Source: Flavobacteriaceae bacterium | Lineage (GTDB): Bacteria > Bacteroidota > Bacteroidia > Flavobacteriales > Flavobacteriaceae | Length of the DNA: 5,404 nt | Direction of reading: 5' to 3' | NCBI GenBank assembly: GCA_020435885.1 | Contig: JAGQYU010000066.1 | Coordinates: 1 to 5,404, forward strand | Shown here: piece after piece, positions 1-5,404 of the stretch | Layout of the letters: every line of letters starts with the position of its first letter | Numbering within the stretch: position 1 is the stretch's first letter | Translations under genes and position numbers: made by a program | The notes under the pieces: model-generated | The model's database searches: none | What the model was told of the DNA's origin: nothing | The model's input: only the letters and a program-made list of their open reading frames with translations

Positions 1-929
1 TGCCCATTAGTGCCTCCAGCTAGATATTCTATAGAATTGGCCTTATCAAATGAAGGTATTAACCTCTTAAAATAACTATCTGTAGTTCTAATATTTTCAG
101 GAATAAGTTTATTACCATAAAATAAGTTTTGGTAGAAGAGCAAGAGGTCTGATGGGGTACACCAGAAACCACCATCGGGCCTAGGTTCAGCCAATACGAT
201 TTCTGTATCTTCAATGCCATTGATTGTTTTCATATAACCAATGGTTCGATCTGGCTTGTTGAGGATGTCATTAAGATAAGTATTCTTCATTCCCAACGGC
301 TCAACAATTCGCTCTCTTACATTTTGAATATAACTGTTACCCGTGATTTTTTCAATAATTGCACCAAGAAGTACATAACCAACATTGGAGTATTCACTGG
401 CTGTCCCTGGTTGAAACAATAATTCTTGATTTTTAGCGATTTCCAAAATAGTTTCCATATTCTTTTTTGGATAAGGCAATTCTACATAATCCCAACTTTC
501 ATAATCTCCAAATCCTGAAGTATGGTCTGCCAACTCTCTAACTGTTATTTCAGACGCCCCTTGTTGGTTGAAATCCGATAGGTACGTAACCATTTTATCA
601 CCCCACTTTAATTTATCTTCAGCTATTAATTGTAGGACAATCACTCTCGTGAAATCCTTGTTCATGCTTCCAATGAGGTATTTGGTTTGAAGTGTGTTGG
701 GTTGATTCCTATCTCGATTGGCCAATCCAAAGGCTTTGGAGTACAAAGGTTCACCATTTTGTGCAATTACTATCGCTCCAGAGAAAATATCAAGACTCTC
801 ATATTTTTGTATATAAGTGTCCACCTTATCGGATAAGATATCTTTATCAATATTCAATATGATCTTATTTTCTTGCGAAAGACATGAAGTCATTACAAAA
901 AATAATATGAGGATTTTCAATTTTCCCAT
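1..929 (-). CDS. Serine hydrolase lipoprotein, beta-lactamase/S12 fold (partial, C-terminus off the window)
   Basis: The reading frame opens at ATG 929-927 and runs without a stop to the window edge: 309 full codons. The start begins with a lipoprotein leader (MGKLKILILFFVMTSC, Cys16 as lipidation site), so the mature protein should be anchored in an envelope membrane. The beta-lactamase-like domain shows the nucleophile motif S88-M-N-K91, the second motif Y180-S-N182 (YSNVGYVLLGAIIEK) and A304-G-G306 where K-T-G, H-x-G or W-G-G is expected. It is almost gap-free against the upstream neighbour (SxxK at 88 versus 87, YSN at 180 in both, AGG at 304 versus 305), sharing LDIFSG, KAFGLANR, PNTLQTK and IGYMKT, so the two are tandem paralogues. 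Its ATG shares one base with the neighbour's TAA (TAATG), implying translational coupling. Known family activities are D-Ala peptidase, esterase and beta-lactamase; the substrate here is unknown. Whether it also ends in TPRs cannot be seen. Confidence 0.92.
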   Translation of the reverse strand, partial: MGKLKILILFFVMTSCLSQENKIILNIDKDILSDKVDTYIQKYESLDIFSGAIVIAQNGEPLYSKAFGLANRDRNQPNTLQTKYLIGSMNKDFTRVIVLQLIAEDKLKWGDKMVTYLSDFNQQGASEITVRELADHTSGFGDYESWDYVELPYPKKNMETILEIAKNQELLFQPGTASEYSNVGYVLLGAIIEKITGNSYIQNVRERIVEPLGMKNTYLNDILNKPDRTIGYMKTINGIEDTEIVLAEPRPDGGFWCTPSDLLLFYQNLFYGNKLIPENIRTTDSYFKRLIPSFDKANSIEYLAGGTNG

Positions 930-2347
930 TACTGTTCTAATTTTTTAACAGCTTCCTGTGCCGAAGGAATATTTGGATTAATTGAGAGGGCTTTTTTATA
1001 AGCAGCTAAAGCTGCTTTTTTATCTCCTTTCTTCAACAAAGCTTCACCATAACTATCCCAACAATTACCAATATTTGGGAACAGCTCTGTGTTTAATTTA
1101 AACATATCAATGGCTTTATTTGTCTCTCCAGAAAACAAAAGATTATACCCAATATTATTTAACAACATATCCTTAGGCTCCATCATGGAAAAATCAGCAC
1201 TCAATTCTTCAAAATGTTGTTTCACATAGGCAATCCCATTTTTTTCATAAGCACTGTATATATTTTGAAGAACAGGCAATGAAGGCTTCTTAGGTTCTTT
1301 TCCATTTAAAATGTTATAAATTCCAGTTGCTAATTGCTCAGCAACTGGCTCATCCATGTTTGCCATTACTATGATTGTTTGATGATTTTGAATATCATTC
1401 AAAGCAACAGCATTGGCACCCTCAAACCCACCAGCTATTGGAATGGCTCCCCCTTCTTTTTTTAGCTTTTGGAGAAATGGATAAAAATCATCGTATTTAA
1501 ATGCCTCGGGTTTTACCAATTTATCACTAAACAAGTATGCCTCCATAAATTTCAATAGATCTTCATCTGTCATAATAAAACCTCCAGCTGGAGTGGGAAT
1601 CAATAATACTCCCTCATTGTTTTCCAACTCACCTCGCATGGTTTTCATATAACCAATGGCTCTATCGGTTGCCATTTTTTTTGAAGTATCCACAACCGCA
1701 CTTGACATACCCAGAGGTTTGATTATTCTATCTTTGACATTATCATAATAACTCTTACCTGTTACCTTTTCTATAATATCTCCCAACAGTATATAACCTG
1801 CATTGCTGTATTGCCAATCCGATCCAGGTTCGAACATTAGAGACATATTTTTGATAATTTCAGTTATGGCCTCCATAGTCTGTTGTGATTTTGGACGATC
1901 AAAAAATCCTGGTTCCTGCATGTAATCTCCATAACCCGAACGATGGCCAATAAGTTGCTCAATGGTTATTTTTTCAGAAGATTCCATGGGAAACCCTTTT
2001 AAATATTGACCCAACTTATCATCTGTCTTAATTTTTCCTTCTTGAATTAATTGCATGATTATTACCTTGGTAAATGCTTTATTGATGGAACCAATATCAA
2101 ATTTTGTTTGTAAAGTATTGGGGATTTTTTTTTCACGATTGGCTAAACCAAAAGCCTTATTATAGAGTATTTTTCCTTTTTCAGCTACCAACACAGTTCC
2201 TGAAAATATATCCAAATCTTGATACTGTTTTACCAAGGCATCTATTCCGTTTTCATATTGATAATCTCCTGCTTTTTTGTTTTGGGTTTGCCCCTTACAA
2301 CTTATGAATAGCGTAATAATTGAAACTGCAATAATGTATTTTCTCAT
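929..2347 (-). CDS. Serine hydrolase lipoprotein, beta-lactamase/S12 fold with C-terminal TPR repeats
   Basis: This 472-residue protein starts with a lipoprotein signal (MRKYIIAVSIITLFISC, Cys17); no acidic residues directly follow the Cys, so a periplasm-facing anchor is more likely than surface export (inference). The hydrolase domain spans about residues 35-345: S87-I-N-K90 is the nucleophile/general-base motif, Y180-S-N182 the second motif, and A305-G-G307 followed by F-E-G310 sits where K-T-G (class C), H-x-G or W-G-G (family VIII esterases) is expected. After a linker (about 350-390), residues about 393-461 form two TPR-like helix pairs, ending in KKAALAAYKKALSINPN, a probable protein-protein interaction module. 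This hydrolase-TPR arrangement occurs in many Bacteroidota serine hydrolases. It is the first gene of a minus-strand operon; its stop overlaps the start of its paralogue by one base. The altered third motif argues against calling it a beta-lactamase; an esterase or peptidase is more plausible, but the substrate is unknown. Confidence 0.93.
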   Translation of the reverse strand: MRKYIIAVSIITLFISCKGQTQNKKAGDYQYENGIDALVKQYQDLDIFSGTVLVAEKGKILYNKAFGLANREKKIPNTLQTKFDIGSINKAFTKVIIMQLIQEGKIKTDDKLGQYLKGFPMESSEKITIEQLIGHRSGYGDYMQEPGFFDRPKSQQTMEAITEIIKNMSLMFEPGSDWQYSNAGYILLGDIIEKVTGKSYYDNVKDRIIKPLGMSSAVVDTSKKMATDRAIGYMKTMRGELENNEGVLLIPTPAGGFIMTDEDLLKFMEAYLFSDKLVKPEAFKYDDFYPFLQKLKKEGGAIPIAGGFEGANAVALNDIQNHQTIIVMANMDEPVAEQLATGIYNILNGKEPKKPSLPVLQNIYSAYEKNGIAYVKQHFEELSADFSMMEPKDMLLNNIGYNLLFSGETNKAIDMFKLNTELFPNIGNCWDSYGEALLKKGDKKAALAAYKKALSINPNIPSAQEAVKKLEQ

Positions 2348-2546
2348 TTGTTTATAAATTTTAGACCAATTATAATTATGTTCTTTAAAAGCAAAAAAAT
2401 AATGTTATGTAATTATATAATTAAGAGCTAAACAACAATTGTTTGCAATCACATTATAAATACCTATATCATTACACTTGCTTTGATTACTTTGCTGTTT
2501 ATAACATATAATACTATGTTTTTAACTAAATAGTTAAATTTGGGTT
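2348..2546. promoter_or_regulatory. Divergent intergenic region between hydrolase operon and kinase/regulator operon
   Basis: This 199-bp, very AT-rich spacer must hold the promoters of both divergent operons. No CAAAnnTA (minus-strand form of TAnnTTTG) was found for the hydrolase operon. On the plus strand the only TAnnTTTG match is TAAATTTG at 2535-2542, four bases before the kinase ATG and with no TTTG at the proper upstream distance, so it is either a leaderless promoter or chance. Other symmetric elements are TAATTATATAATTA (2410-2423) and AACAATTGTT (2434-2443); both are perfect palindromes but AT-rich, and could arise by chance. Confidence 0.6.
2521..2538. repeat. Inverted repeat TTTAACTA-AA-TAGTTAAA, candidate operator
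   Basis: Two perfect 8-base arms are separated by AA and end eight bases before the kinase start codon at 2547. The right arm overlaps the TAAATTTG element. The arm length and short centre fit a site for a dimeric regulator better than an RNA hairpin, since a two-base loop closed by A-U pairs would be unstable. Each arm contains GTTAA on one strand, a core also seen in LytTR half-sites, but LytTR sites are normally direct repeats about 21-22 bp apart, so assigning it to the adjacent regulator is speculative. Confidence 0.5.
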
Positions 2547-3641
2547 ATGCGAAATAGATTAAATTTAAAGAGAGTTTTTCTTGTTTTAGCCCATATTGTA
2601 TTTTGGCTTATATGTTTTTACTTAATAACCAGACTCTTTGGAGTAAAAAACATTGAGGTCTACTCCAATACAGTAAATATTAATGATCAGTCAGAAAAAG
2701 TTTTAATAACATATGATGATAATTTCAGTTGGGCAGCTGCTCTTACTTTAAGTTTTTCGGCAGTTATTTTTTATCTTAATGTATTTGTCTTATTAAAGTC
2801 CTATTTCGGGAGTAAAAATCTATTATTTTATTTATTAAAATTAATAAGCCTAGTAATTGTATGTGTTTTCTTGGATTTTTATTTAAATATCGTGTATAAT
2901 TACAAACTTCCTTATGAAAACAATTGGTTTGACTTCCCTTTTGCAGGGTTGCATTTAGGGCTATTTATTTTCTATATAGTTATCTCTTTTGCCTATGCCT
3001 TTATTTTTGAATGGTATCATAATGAAAAATTGAGAAATGCCATTAAGCAGGAAAAACTAAAAACTGAACTCAATTTTTTAAAATCCCAAATAAATCCGCA
3101 TTTTCTATTTAACACCCTAAATAATTTATTTTCTATAGCCCAAAAAAACAATATAACCGAACTTTCTACTGGAATCAACCAGCTTTCAAACATCATGCGC
3201 TATATGATCTATGAAAGTAATTCGAGTTTTGTGTCTTTACAAAAAGAGTTGGAGTACATAGACAGCTATATAGATATCCAAAAATTACGGCATGATGAAA
3301 CTGATGAAGTCATTATTAATTTTGAAAAGAAAGGTTCCTTCACGAATGTCCAAATAGCTCCCATGATTTTATTGCCGTTTGTAGAAAATGCGTTTAAGCA
3401 CGGGGTAAGCATCAATGAAAGTTCGGTAATATCCATTTTTTTAGAAGTCACAAAAGATATTATTTTCTTTAAGGTGAAAAATAAAGTTCATCATACATAT
3501 AATACGATTAATGAGTCCTCAGGCATAGGATTGGAAAATGTAAAGAGAAGGTTAGATTTAATCTATTCAGGCAGACATCACCTTAATATCCGAAATGAAG
3601 ATAATTTATATGAAATTGCACTTAAAATAGATATCCAATGA
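2547..3641 (+). CDS. Sensor histidine kinase, LytS/YehU type (His_kinase PF06580), four membrane helices
   Basis: This 364-residue sensor autophosphorylates and donates phosphate to the response regulator encoded next. The N-terminus (MRNRLNLKR) is basic and precedes four predicted membrane helices at about 10-32, 62-84, 92-116 and 134-155. That gives two short periplasmic loops (about 33-61 and 117-133) and a cytoplasmic kinase, with no PAS or other sensor domain. A helical linker (EKLRNAIKQEKLKTELNFLKSQ) leads to the phosphoacceptor box QINPHFLFNTLNNL with His185. The ATP-binding N-box is LLPFVENAFKHGV (Asn281) and the G-box is SSGIGLENVKRRL (about 324-336). These are the hallmarks of the family. 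The start is fixed because an in-frame TAA lies at 2535-2537 and no other start codon follows it before 2547; no Shine-Dalgarno sequence is present. The final TGA overlaps the next ATG, so the pair is co-translated. The signal sensed is unknown; with so little extracytoplasmic sequence, sensing within the membrane or of envelope state is plausible. Confidence 0.95.
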   Translation: MRNRLNLKRVFLVLAHIVFWLICFYLITRLFGVKNIEVYSNTVNINDQSEKVLITYDDNFSWAAALTLSFSAVIFYLNVFVLLKSYFGSKNLLFYLLKLISLVIVCVFLDFYLNIVYNYKLPYENNWFDFPFAGLHLGLFIFYIVISFAYAFIFEWYHNEKLRNAIKQEKLKTELNFLKSQINPHFLFNTLNNLFSIAQKNNITELSTGINQLSNIMRYMIYESNSSFVSLQKELEYIDSYIDIQKLRHDETDEVIINFEKKGSFTNVQIAPMILLPFVENAFKHGVSINESSVISIFLEVTKDIIFFKVKNKVHHTYNTINESSGIGLENVKRRLDLIYSGRHHLNIRNEDNLYEIALKIDIQ

Positions 3642-4354
3642 ATGCTATAAAAGCCATTATTATTGATGATGAACCGAAAGCAATAGACGTATTAAAACGT
3701 TATTGTAATGAAACAGACATGATAGAAGCAACCGCCTCCTTTAGAGACCCTGTCAAGGCATTGGAATATCTTGAAAATGAAATAGTAGATCTTGTCTTTC
3801 TTGATATTAACATGCCAAAAATAAATGGTATTGATTTTTTAAACATCGCTAAAAACAAACCTAAAGTGATTTTTACAACTGCCTATTCTGAATATGCGGT
3901 TGACAGTTACGAATATGATGCTATAGATTATTTATTAAAGCCCATAGAATTCAAAAGATTTTTAAAAGCCGTTACAAAAGCCAAGCAGATTTTACATTCA
4001 ACCAATGAGCCATTACTTGAGTTTCATCAGAAATCCCCAACAGAAAAGACCATCTATATAAAGAGTGGTCCACAATTGTTTAAAGTAAATACAAATGACA
4101 TTTTATATCTCGAAAAAGATGGAAATTATCTTACTTTCCACACCAATGACAAAAAAATATTATCTAGGCAAAACATGAAAGATGTTTTTGATATTGTAAG
4201 TCCAAAAGAATTTATTAGGGTACATAAATCGTTTGTTGTAGCCATAAAACATATGGAAATAATAGAAACTCACCAAATTAAAATAGGTAATGTAAAAATT
4301 CCAGTAGGTAGAAATTATAGGGAAGATTTAATGAAAATAACCGCTGGATATTAA
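3638..4354 (+). CDS. LytTR-family DNA-binding response regulator
   Basis: This 238-residue cytoplasmic transcription factor is the partner of the preceding kinase (ATGA overlap at 3638-3641). The receiver domain covers about residues 4-120: acidic pair D10-D11 in IIIDDEP, phosphoacceptor D56 in FLDINMP, switch residue T80 in IFTTAY, and conserved K101-P102. A short linker (about 121-136) leads to the LytTR DNA-binding domain at about 137-235, recognisable by IYLEKDGNYLTFHT-like residues 156-169 (LYLEKDGNYLTFHT), then FIRVHKSFVVAIKHME (192-207) and the terminal PVGRNYREDLMK. All residues needed for phosphorylation are present. Members of this family bind pairs of short direct repeats rather than palindromes. 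Its targets are not shown by the sequence; the divergent hydrolase operon is the nearest candidate, and autoregulation is possible. It closes the operon; no intrinsic terminator is visible before the convergent gene 11 bp away. Confidence 0.96.
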   Translation: MNAIKAIIIDDEPKAIDVLKRYCNETDMIEATASFRDPVKALEYLENEIVDLVFLDINMPKINGIDFLNIAKNKPKVIFTTAYSEYAVDSYEYDAIDYLLKPIEFKRFLKAVTKAKQILHSTNEPLLEFHQKSPTEKTIYIKSGPQLFKVNTNDILYLEKDGNYLTFHTNDKKILSRQNMKDVFDIVSPKEFIRVHKSFVVAIKHMEIIETHQIKIGNVKIPVGRNYREDLMKITAGY

Positions 4355-4365
4355 CTTAATTCATT

Positions 4366-5001
4366 TTATTTCAATTTACCCAATGCCAATTTTATTCCTA
4401 GTAAAATAAGGATCAATCCCGTTAATCTATCCACCCATTTTTTTATTTTGACATTCGTCTTTATTTTTTGAGAAAATTTAGAAGAAAATTTCGCCAATAT
4501 AAGACACCAAATAGTTCCTGTCATTGTAAATATAACCCCTAACACAATAAATGACAAAAAATTATACTCATAATTTGAGTCAATAAATTGTGGCAAAAAA
4601 GCCAAGTAAAACAAGGCTACTTTGGGATTCAAAATATTTGTGAATACACCAGAAATGTATGTTTCAAAATATTTATCTTGTGTTTCTACAGTTACTAAAT
4701 CAAATTTCTCATTTTTAGCTTTCATAATCAATTTAACACCTAAATAAGCTAAATAAACAGCACCCAAATATTTTACTATATTAAATGCTATTTGAGATTC
4801 TTTTAAAACAATGGATAAACCAAAAGCTGCAAAAAGTGTATGCACAAGAGAGCCTGTACCAATACCCAATGCCGATAAATACCCTAATTGCTTACCACCT
4901 GACAAACTTTTACCCAAAACATACATAGTATCTGTCCCAGGTGTTAGATTTAAAAGTATCCCTGTAATAAGAAACGTTCCAAAATGTATAATTCCAAGCA
5001 T
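4366..5001 (-). CDS. LysE/RhtB-family amino-acid exporter
   Basis: This 211-residue inner-membrane protein has the length typical of LysE-family translocators (about 200-215), which export amino acids or similar small metabolites by proton-driven antiport. The family signature is clear near the N-terminus: NLTPGTDTMYVLGKSLSGGKQLGYLSALGIGTG (about 18-50). A second conserved block is NILNPKVALFYLAFLPQF (122-139). Hydrophobic segments at about 5-22, 41-66, 72-93, 117-139, 147-170 and 190-207 fit the six-helix plan, with a charged cytoplasmic loop near 94-112. The ATG at 5001-4999 places the first helix and the NLTPG motif where the family has them. It is convergent with the LytTR regulator. No Lrp- or LysR-type regulator lies next to it, and no promoter was convincingly found upstream. 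The substrate cannot be predicted from sequence; homologues are often loosely annotated as threonine, homoserine or lysine exporters. Confidence 0.94.
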   Translation of the reverse strand: MLGIIHFGTFLITGILLNLTPGTDTMYVLGKSLSGGKQLGYLSALGIGTGSLVHTLFAAFGLSIVLKESQIAFNIVKYLGAVYLAYLGVKLIMKAKNEKFDLVTVETQDKYFETYISGVFTNILNPKVALFYLAFLPQFIDSNYEYNFLSFIVLGVIFTMTGTIWCLILAKFSSKFSQKIKTNVKIKKWVDRLTGLILILLGIKLALGKLK

Positions 5002-5092
5002 TTGATTGTTATCTAATCTTTATTATTTTTACATTTAACTAATTTAAATATATCAAGGCATCCTTTATTTTTAAAAACTTTTGTTCTAAATA

Positions 5093-5128
5093 ACACCTAA
5101 AGTTATATGAACACACCTAAAATGTTAT
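5093..5128 (+). repeat. Imperfect direct repeat ACACCTAAA...GTTAT
   Basis: ACACCTAAA occurs at 5093-5101 and again at 5113-5121, 20 bp apart. Each is followed by GTTAT (5102-5106 and 5124-5128), with two extra bases in the second copy, so the GTTAT cores lie 22 bp apart. It may be a regulator site upstream of the exporter or a small local duplication. Confidence 0.45.
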
Positions 5129-5155
5129 TTAAAAGCTACCCATTTTTATATAATT

Positions 5156-5185
5156 TTTGTCCTGTTTTGACATTCATTAATTTTG
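5156..5185 (+). promoter_or_regulatory. Candidate Bacteroidota sigma-70-type promoter, TTTG-N18-TAATTTTG
   Basis: TTTG at 5156-5159 and TAATTTTG at 5178-5185 are separated by 18 bp, matching the known Bacteroidota pattern of a -33 TTTG and a -7 TAnnTTTG. Transcription would start near 5190 and run rightwards into the palindrome at 5199-5218, with no gene ahead on that strand within the window. Chance matches are frequent in AT-rich DNA, so this is only a candidate. Confidence 0.35.
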
Positions 5186-5198
5186 ATTTTAATAATTC

Positions 5199-5218
5199 CT
5201 TGAAAGCATGCTTTCAAG
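5199..5218. repeat. Perfect 20-bp palindrome CTTGAAAGCATGCTTTCAAG
   Basis: The ten-base arms are exactly self-complementary with no spacer, centred between 5208 and 5209; the symmetry stops at the next base on each side. The arms contain G and C, so this is far less likely by chance than AT-only palindromes. The shape suits an operator for a dimeric TetR- or MarR-type repressor. It has no T-run and no loop, so a terminator is unlikely. It begins about nine bases after the predicted start point of the plus-strand promoter candidate and lies 197 bp upstream of the exporter start. Confidence 0.75.
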
Positions 5219-5306
5219 TTAACAAACTATCTACTAACTTTAACCTTAACTGGTAAACATTACGCTGAAGTTTTACATTATTTTAAAAATGATAACACTA
5301 ACATTT

Positions 5307-5326
5307 TCGGCAAAAAATCGGCAAAA
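5307..5326. repeat. Tandem direct repeat TCGGCAAAA, 11-bp period
   Basis: TCGGCAAAA occurs at 5307-5315 and 5318-5326, one helical turn apart, just beyond the tRNA terminator. It might be a protein-binding site or the trace of a recombination event near the tRNA 3' end; nothing else supports either reading. Confidence 0.4.
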
Positions 5327-5330
5327 TTAT

Positions 5331-5377
5331 AAAACAAAAAACCCCAAATAGCTAATAATCAGCATTTTGAGGTTTTT
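5331..5377 (-). terminator. Intrinsic terminator of the tRNA transcript
   Basis: On the minus strand a stem of about 12 pairs (5377-5366 with 5348-5337) encloses an inner GCT/AGC stem and is followed by a T-rich tail (5341-5331, TTTTTTGTTTT). The single non-Watson-Crick position is a U-G wobble on the minus strand but an A-C mismatch on the plus strand, which supports use on the minus strand. It begins only six bases after the tRNA's last base and should isolate the tRNA from the region to its left. Confidence 0.85.
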
Positions 5378-5382
5378 ATAAG

Positions 5383-5404
5383 TACTCAAGGTGGGAATCG
5401 AACC
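5383..5404 (-). tRNA. tRNA gene, 3' end only (isotype undetermined)
   Basis: Reading the minus strand from 5404, the sequence GGTTCGATTCCCAC contains the end of the 5' T-stem strand, the T-loop TTCGATT (5402-5396) and the 3' T-stem strand CCCAC (5395-5391). The 3' acceptor strand CTTGAGT (5390-5384) and discriminator A73 (5383) follow. The CCA tail is not encoded, since the next bases are CTT, so it would be added by the CCA-adding enzyme. The anticodon lies outside the window; A73 and the T-arm would fit a leucine tRNA among others, but this is a guess. A terminator follows directly. Confidence 0.85.

Larger units (their letters stand above)
5002..5330. other. Gene-free intergenic region between exporter and tRNA terminator
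   Basis: These 329 bases are very AT-rich and hold no recognisable gene. The only small open frame noticed on the plus strand (5107-5256, 49 codons) has a Phe/Asn-rich product typical of translated AT-rich spacer. What stands out is a 20-bp palindrome, a plus-strand promoter-like pair, a short direct repeat near 5093-5128 and another near 5307-5326, each listed separately. The exporter's promoter presumably lies here, but no minus-strand promoter stands out: TAATTTTG at 5329-5322 matches the -7 consensus but lacks a well-spaced upstream partner. Confidence 0.7.

Noticed and set aside
2104..2307. Open frame on the plus strand inside the hydrolase gene
   Set aside because: It lies wholly antisense to a well-supported coding region and its product matches no family I know.
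929..2347. Calling the hydrolase a beta-lactamase resistance gene
   Set aside because: The fold is shared, but the K-T-G motif of class C enzymes is absent and the TPR tail and tandem arrangement are not features of resistance enzymes.
2410..2423. Perfect palindrome TAATTATATAATTA in the divergent spacer
   Set aside because: It consists only of A and T in a highly AT-rich region, where a symmetric stretch of this length is not surprising.
3266..3451. Open frame on the minus strand inside the kinase gene
   Set aside because: It is antisense to the conserved ATP-binding region of the kinase and is explained by that gene's codon use.
4811..5005. Open frame on the plus strand opposite the exporter's N-terminus
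   Set aside because: It mirrors the conserved exporter coding sequence on the other strand and has no start signal or recognisable domain.
5199..5218. Reading the 20-bp palindrome as a transcription terminator
   Set aside because: It has no loop bases and no T-run on either side, unlike the clear terminator at 5331-5377.
5107..5256. Plus-strand open frame of 49 codons in the exporter-tRNA spacer
   Set aside because: The product is rich in Phe and Asn with no recognisable motif, there is no convincing translation signal, and the frame runs through the promoter candidate and the palindrome; it looks like AT-rich spacer read by chance.
1..5404. CRISPR array, insertion sequence or prophage
   Set aside because: No regularly spaced repeats, transposase, integrase or phage-like gene is present in the window.

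Overview
The window looks like chromosomal DNA of a marine or soil Flavobacteriaceae-type member of the Bacteroidota. The reasons are strong AT richness, no Shine-Dalgarno sequences before any start, TAnnTTTG-like promoter elements, flavobacterial-style lipoprotein leaders (for example ISCKGQ), and a LytS/LytTR-type two-component pair of the kind common in that phylum. The genus cannot be fixed from this stretch.

Layout, left to right. Positions 1-2347 (minus strand) hold two tandem paralogous serine hydrolases of the beta-lactamase/S12 fold. Both are predicted lipoproteins and they are joined by a one-base stop/start overlap (TAATG). The promoter-proximal copy (929-2347) is complete and carries a C-terminal TPR region; the distal copy is cut by the window edge. 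Both keep the SxxK and YSN catalytic motifs but lack the usual K/H residue of the third motif, having A-G-G at that place. A 199-bp divergent intergenic region (2348-2546) follows, containing an 8+8 inverted repeat that ends 8 bases before the next start codon. Positions 2547-4354 (plus strand) encode a four-helix membrane histidine kinase of the LytS/YehU type and a LytTR response regulator, overlapping by four bases (ATGA). Positions 4366-5001 (minus strand) encode a LysE/RhtB-family amino-acid exporter, convergent with the regulator across an 11-bp gap. Positions 5002-5330 hold no convincing gene but do contain a perfect 20-bp palindrome just downstream of a good match to the Bacteroidota promoter consensus, plus short direct repeats. 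Positions 5331-5404 carry an intrinsic terminator and the 3' end of a tRNA gene, both reading on the minus strand.

How the parts may work together (inference): the kinase/regulator pair is a complete signalling unit. Its targets are not visible, but the divergently transcribed hydrolase operon shares its intergenic region and is the nearest candidate. The exporter seems to be a separate unit. I see no clear evidence of a wholly new system. The most unusual items are the orphan promoter-palindrome at 5156-5218 and the paired hydrolases with an altered third catalytic motif.
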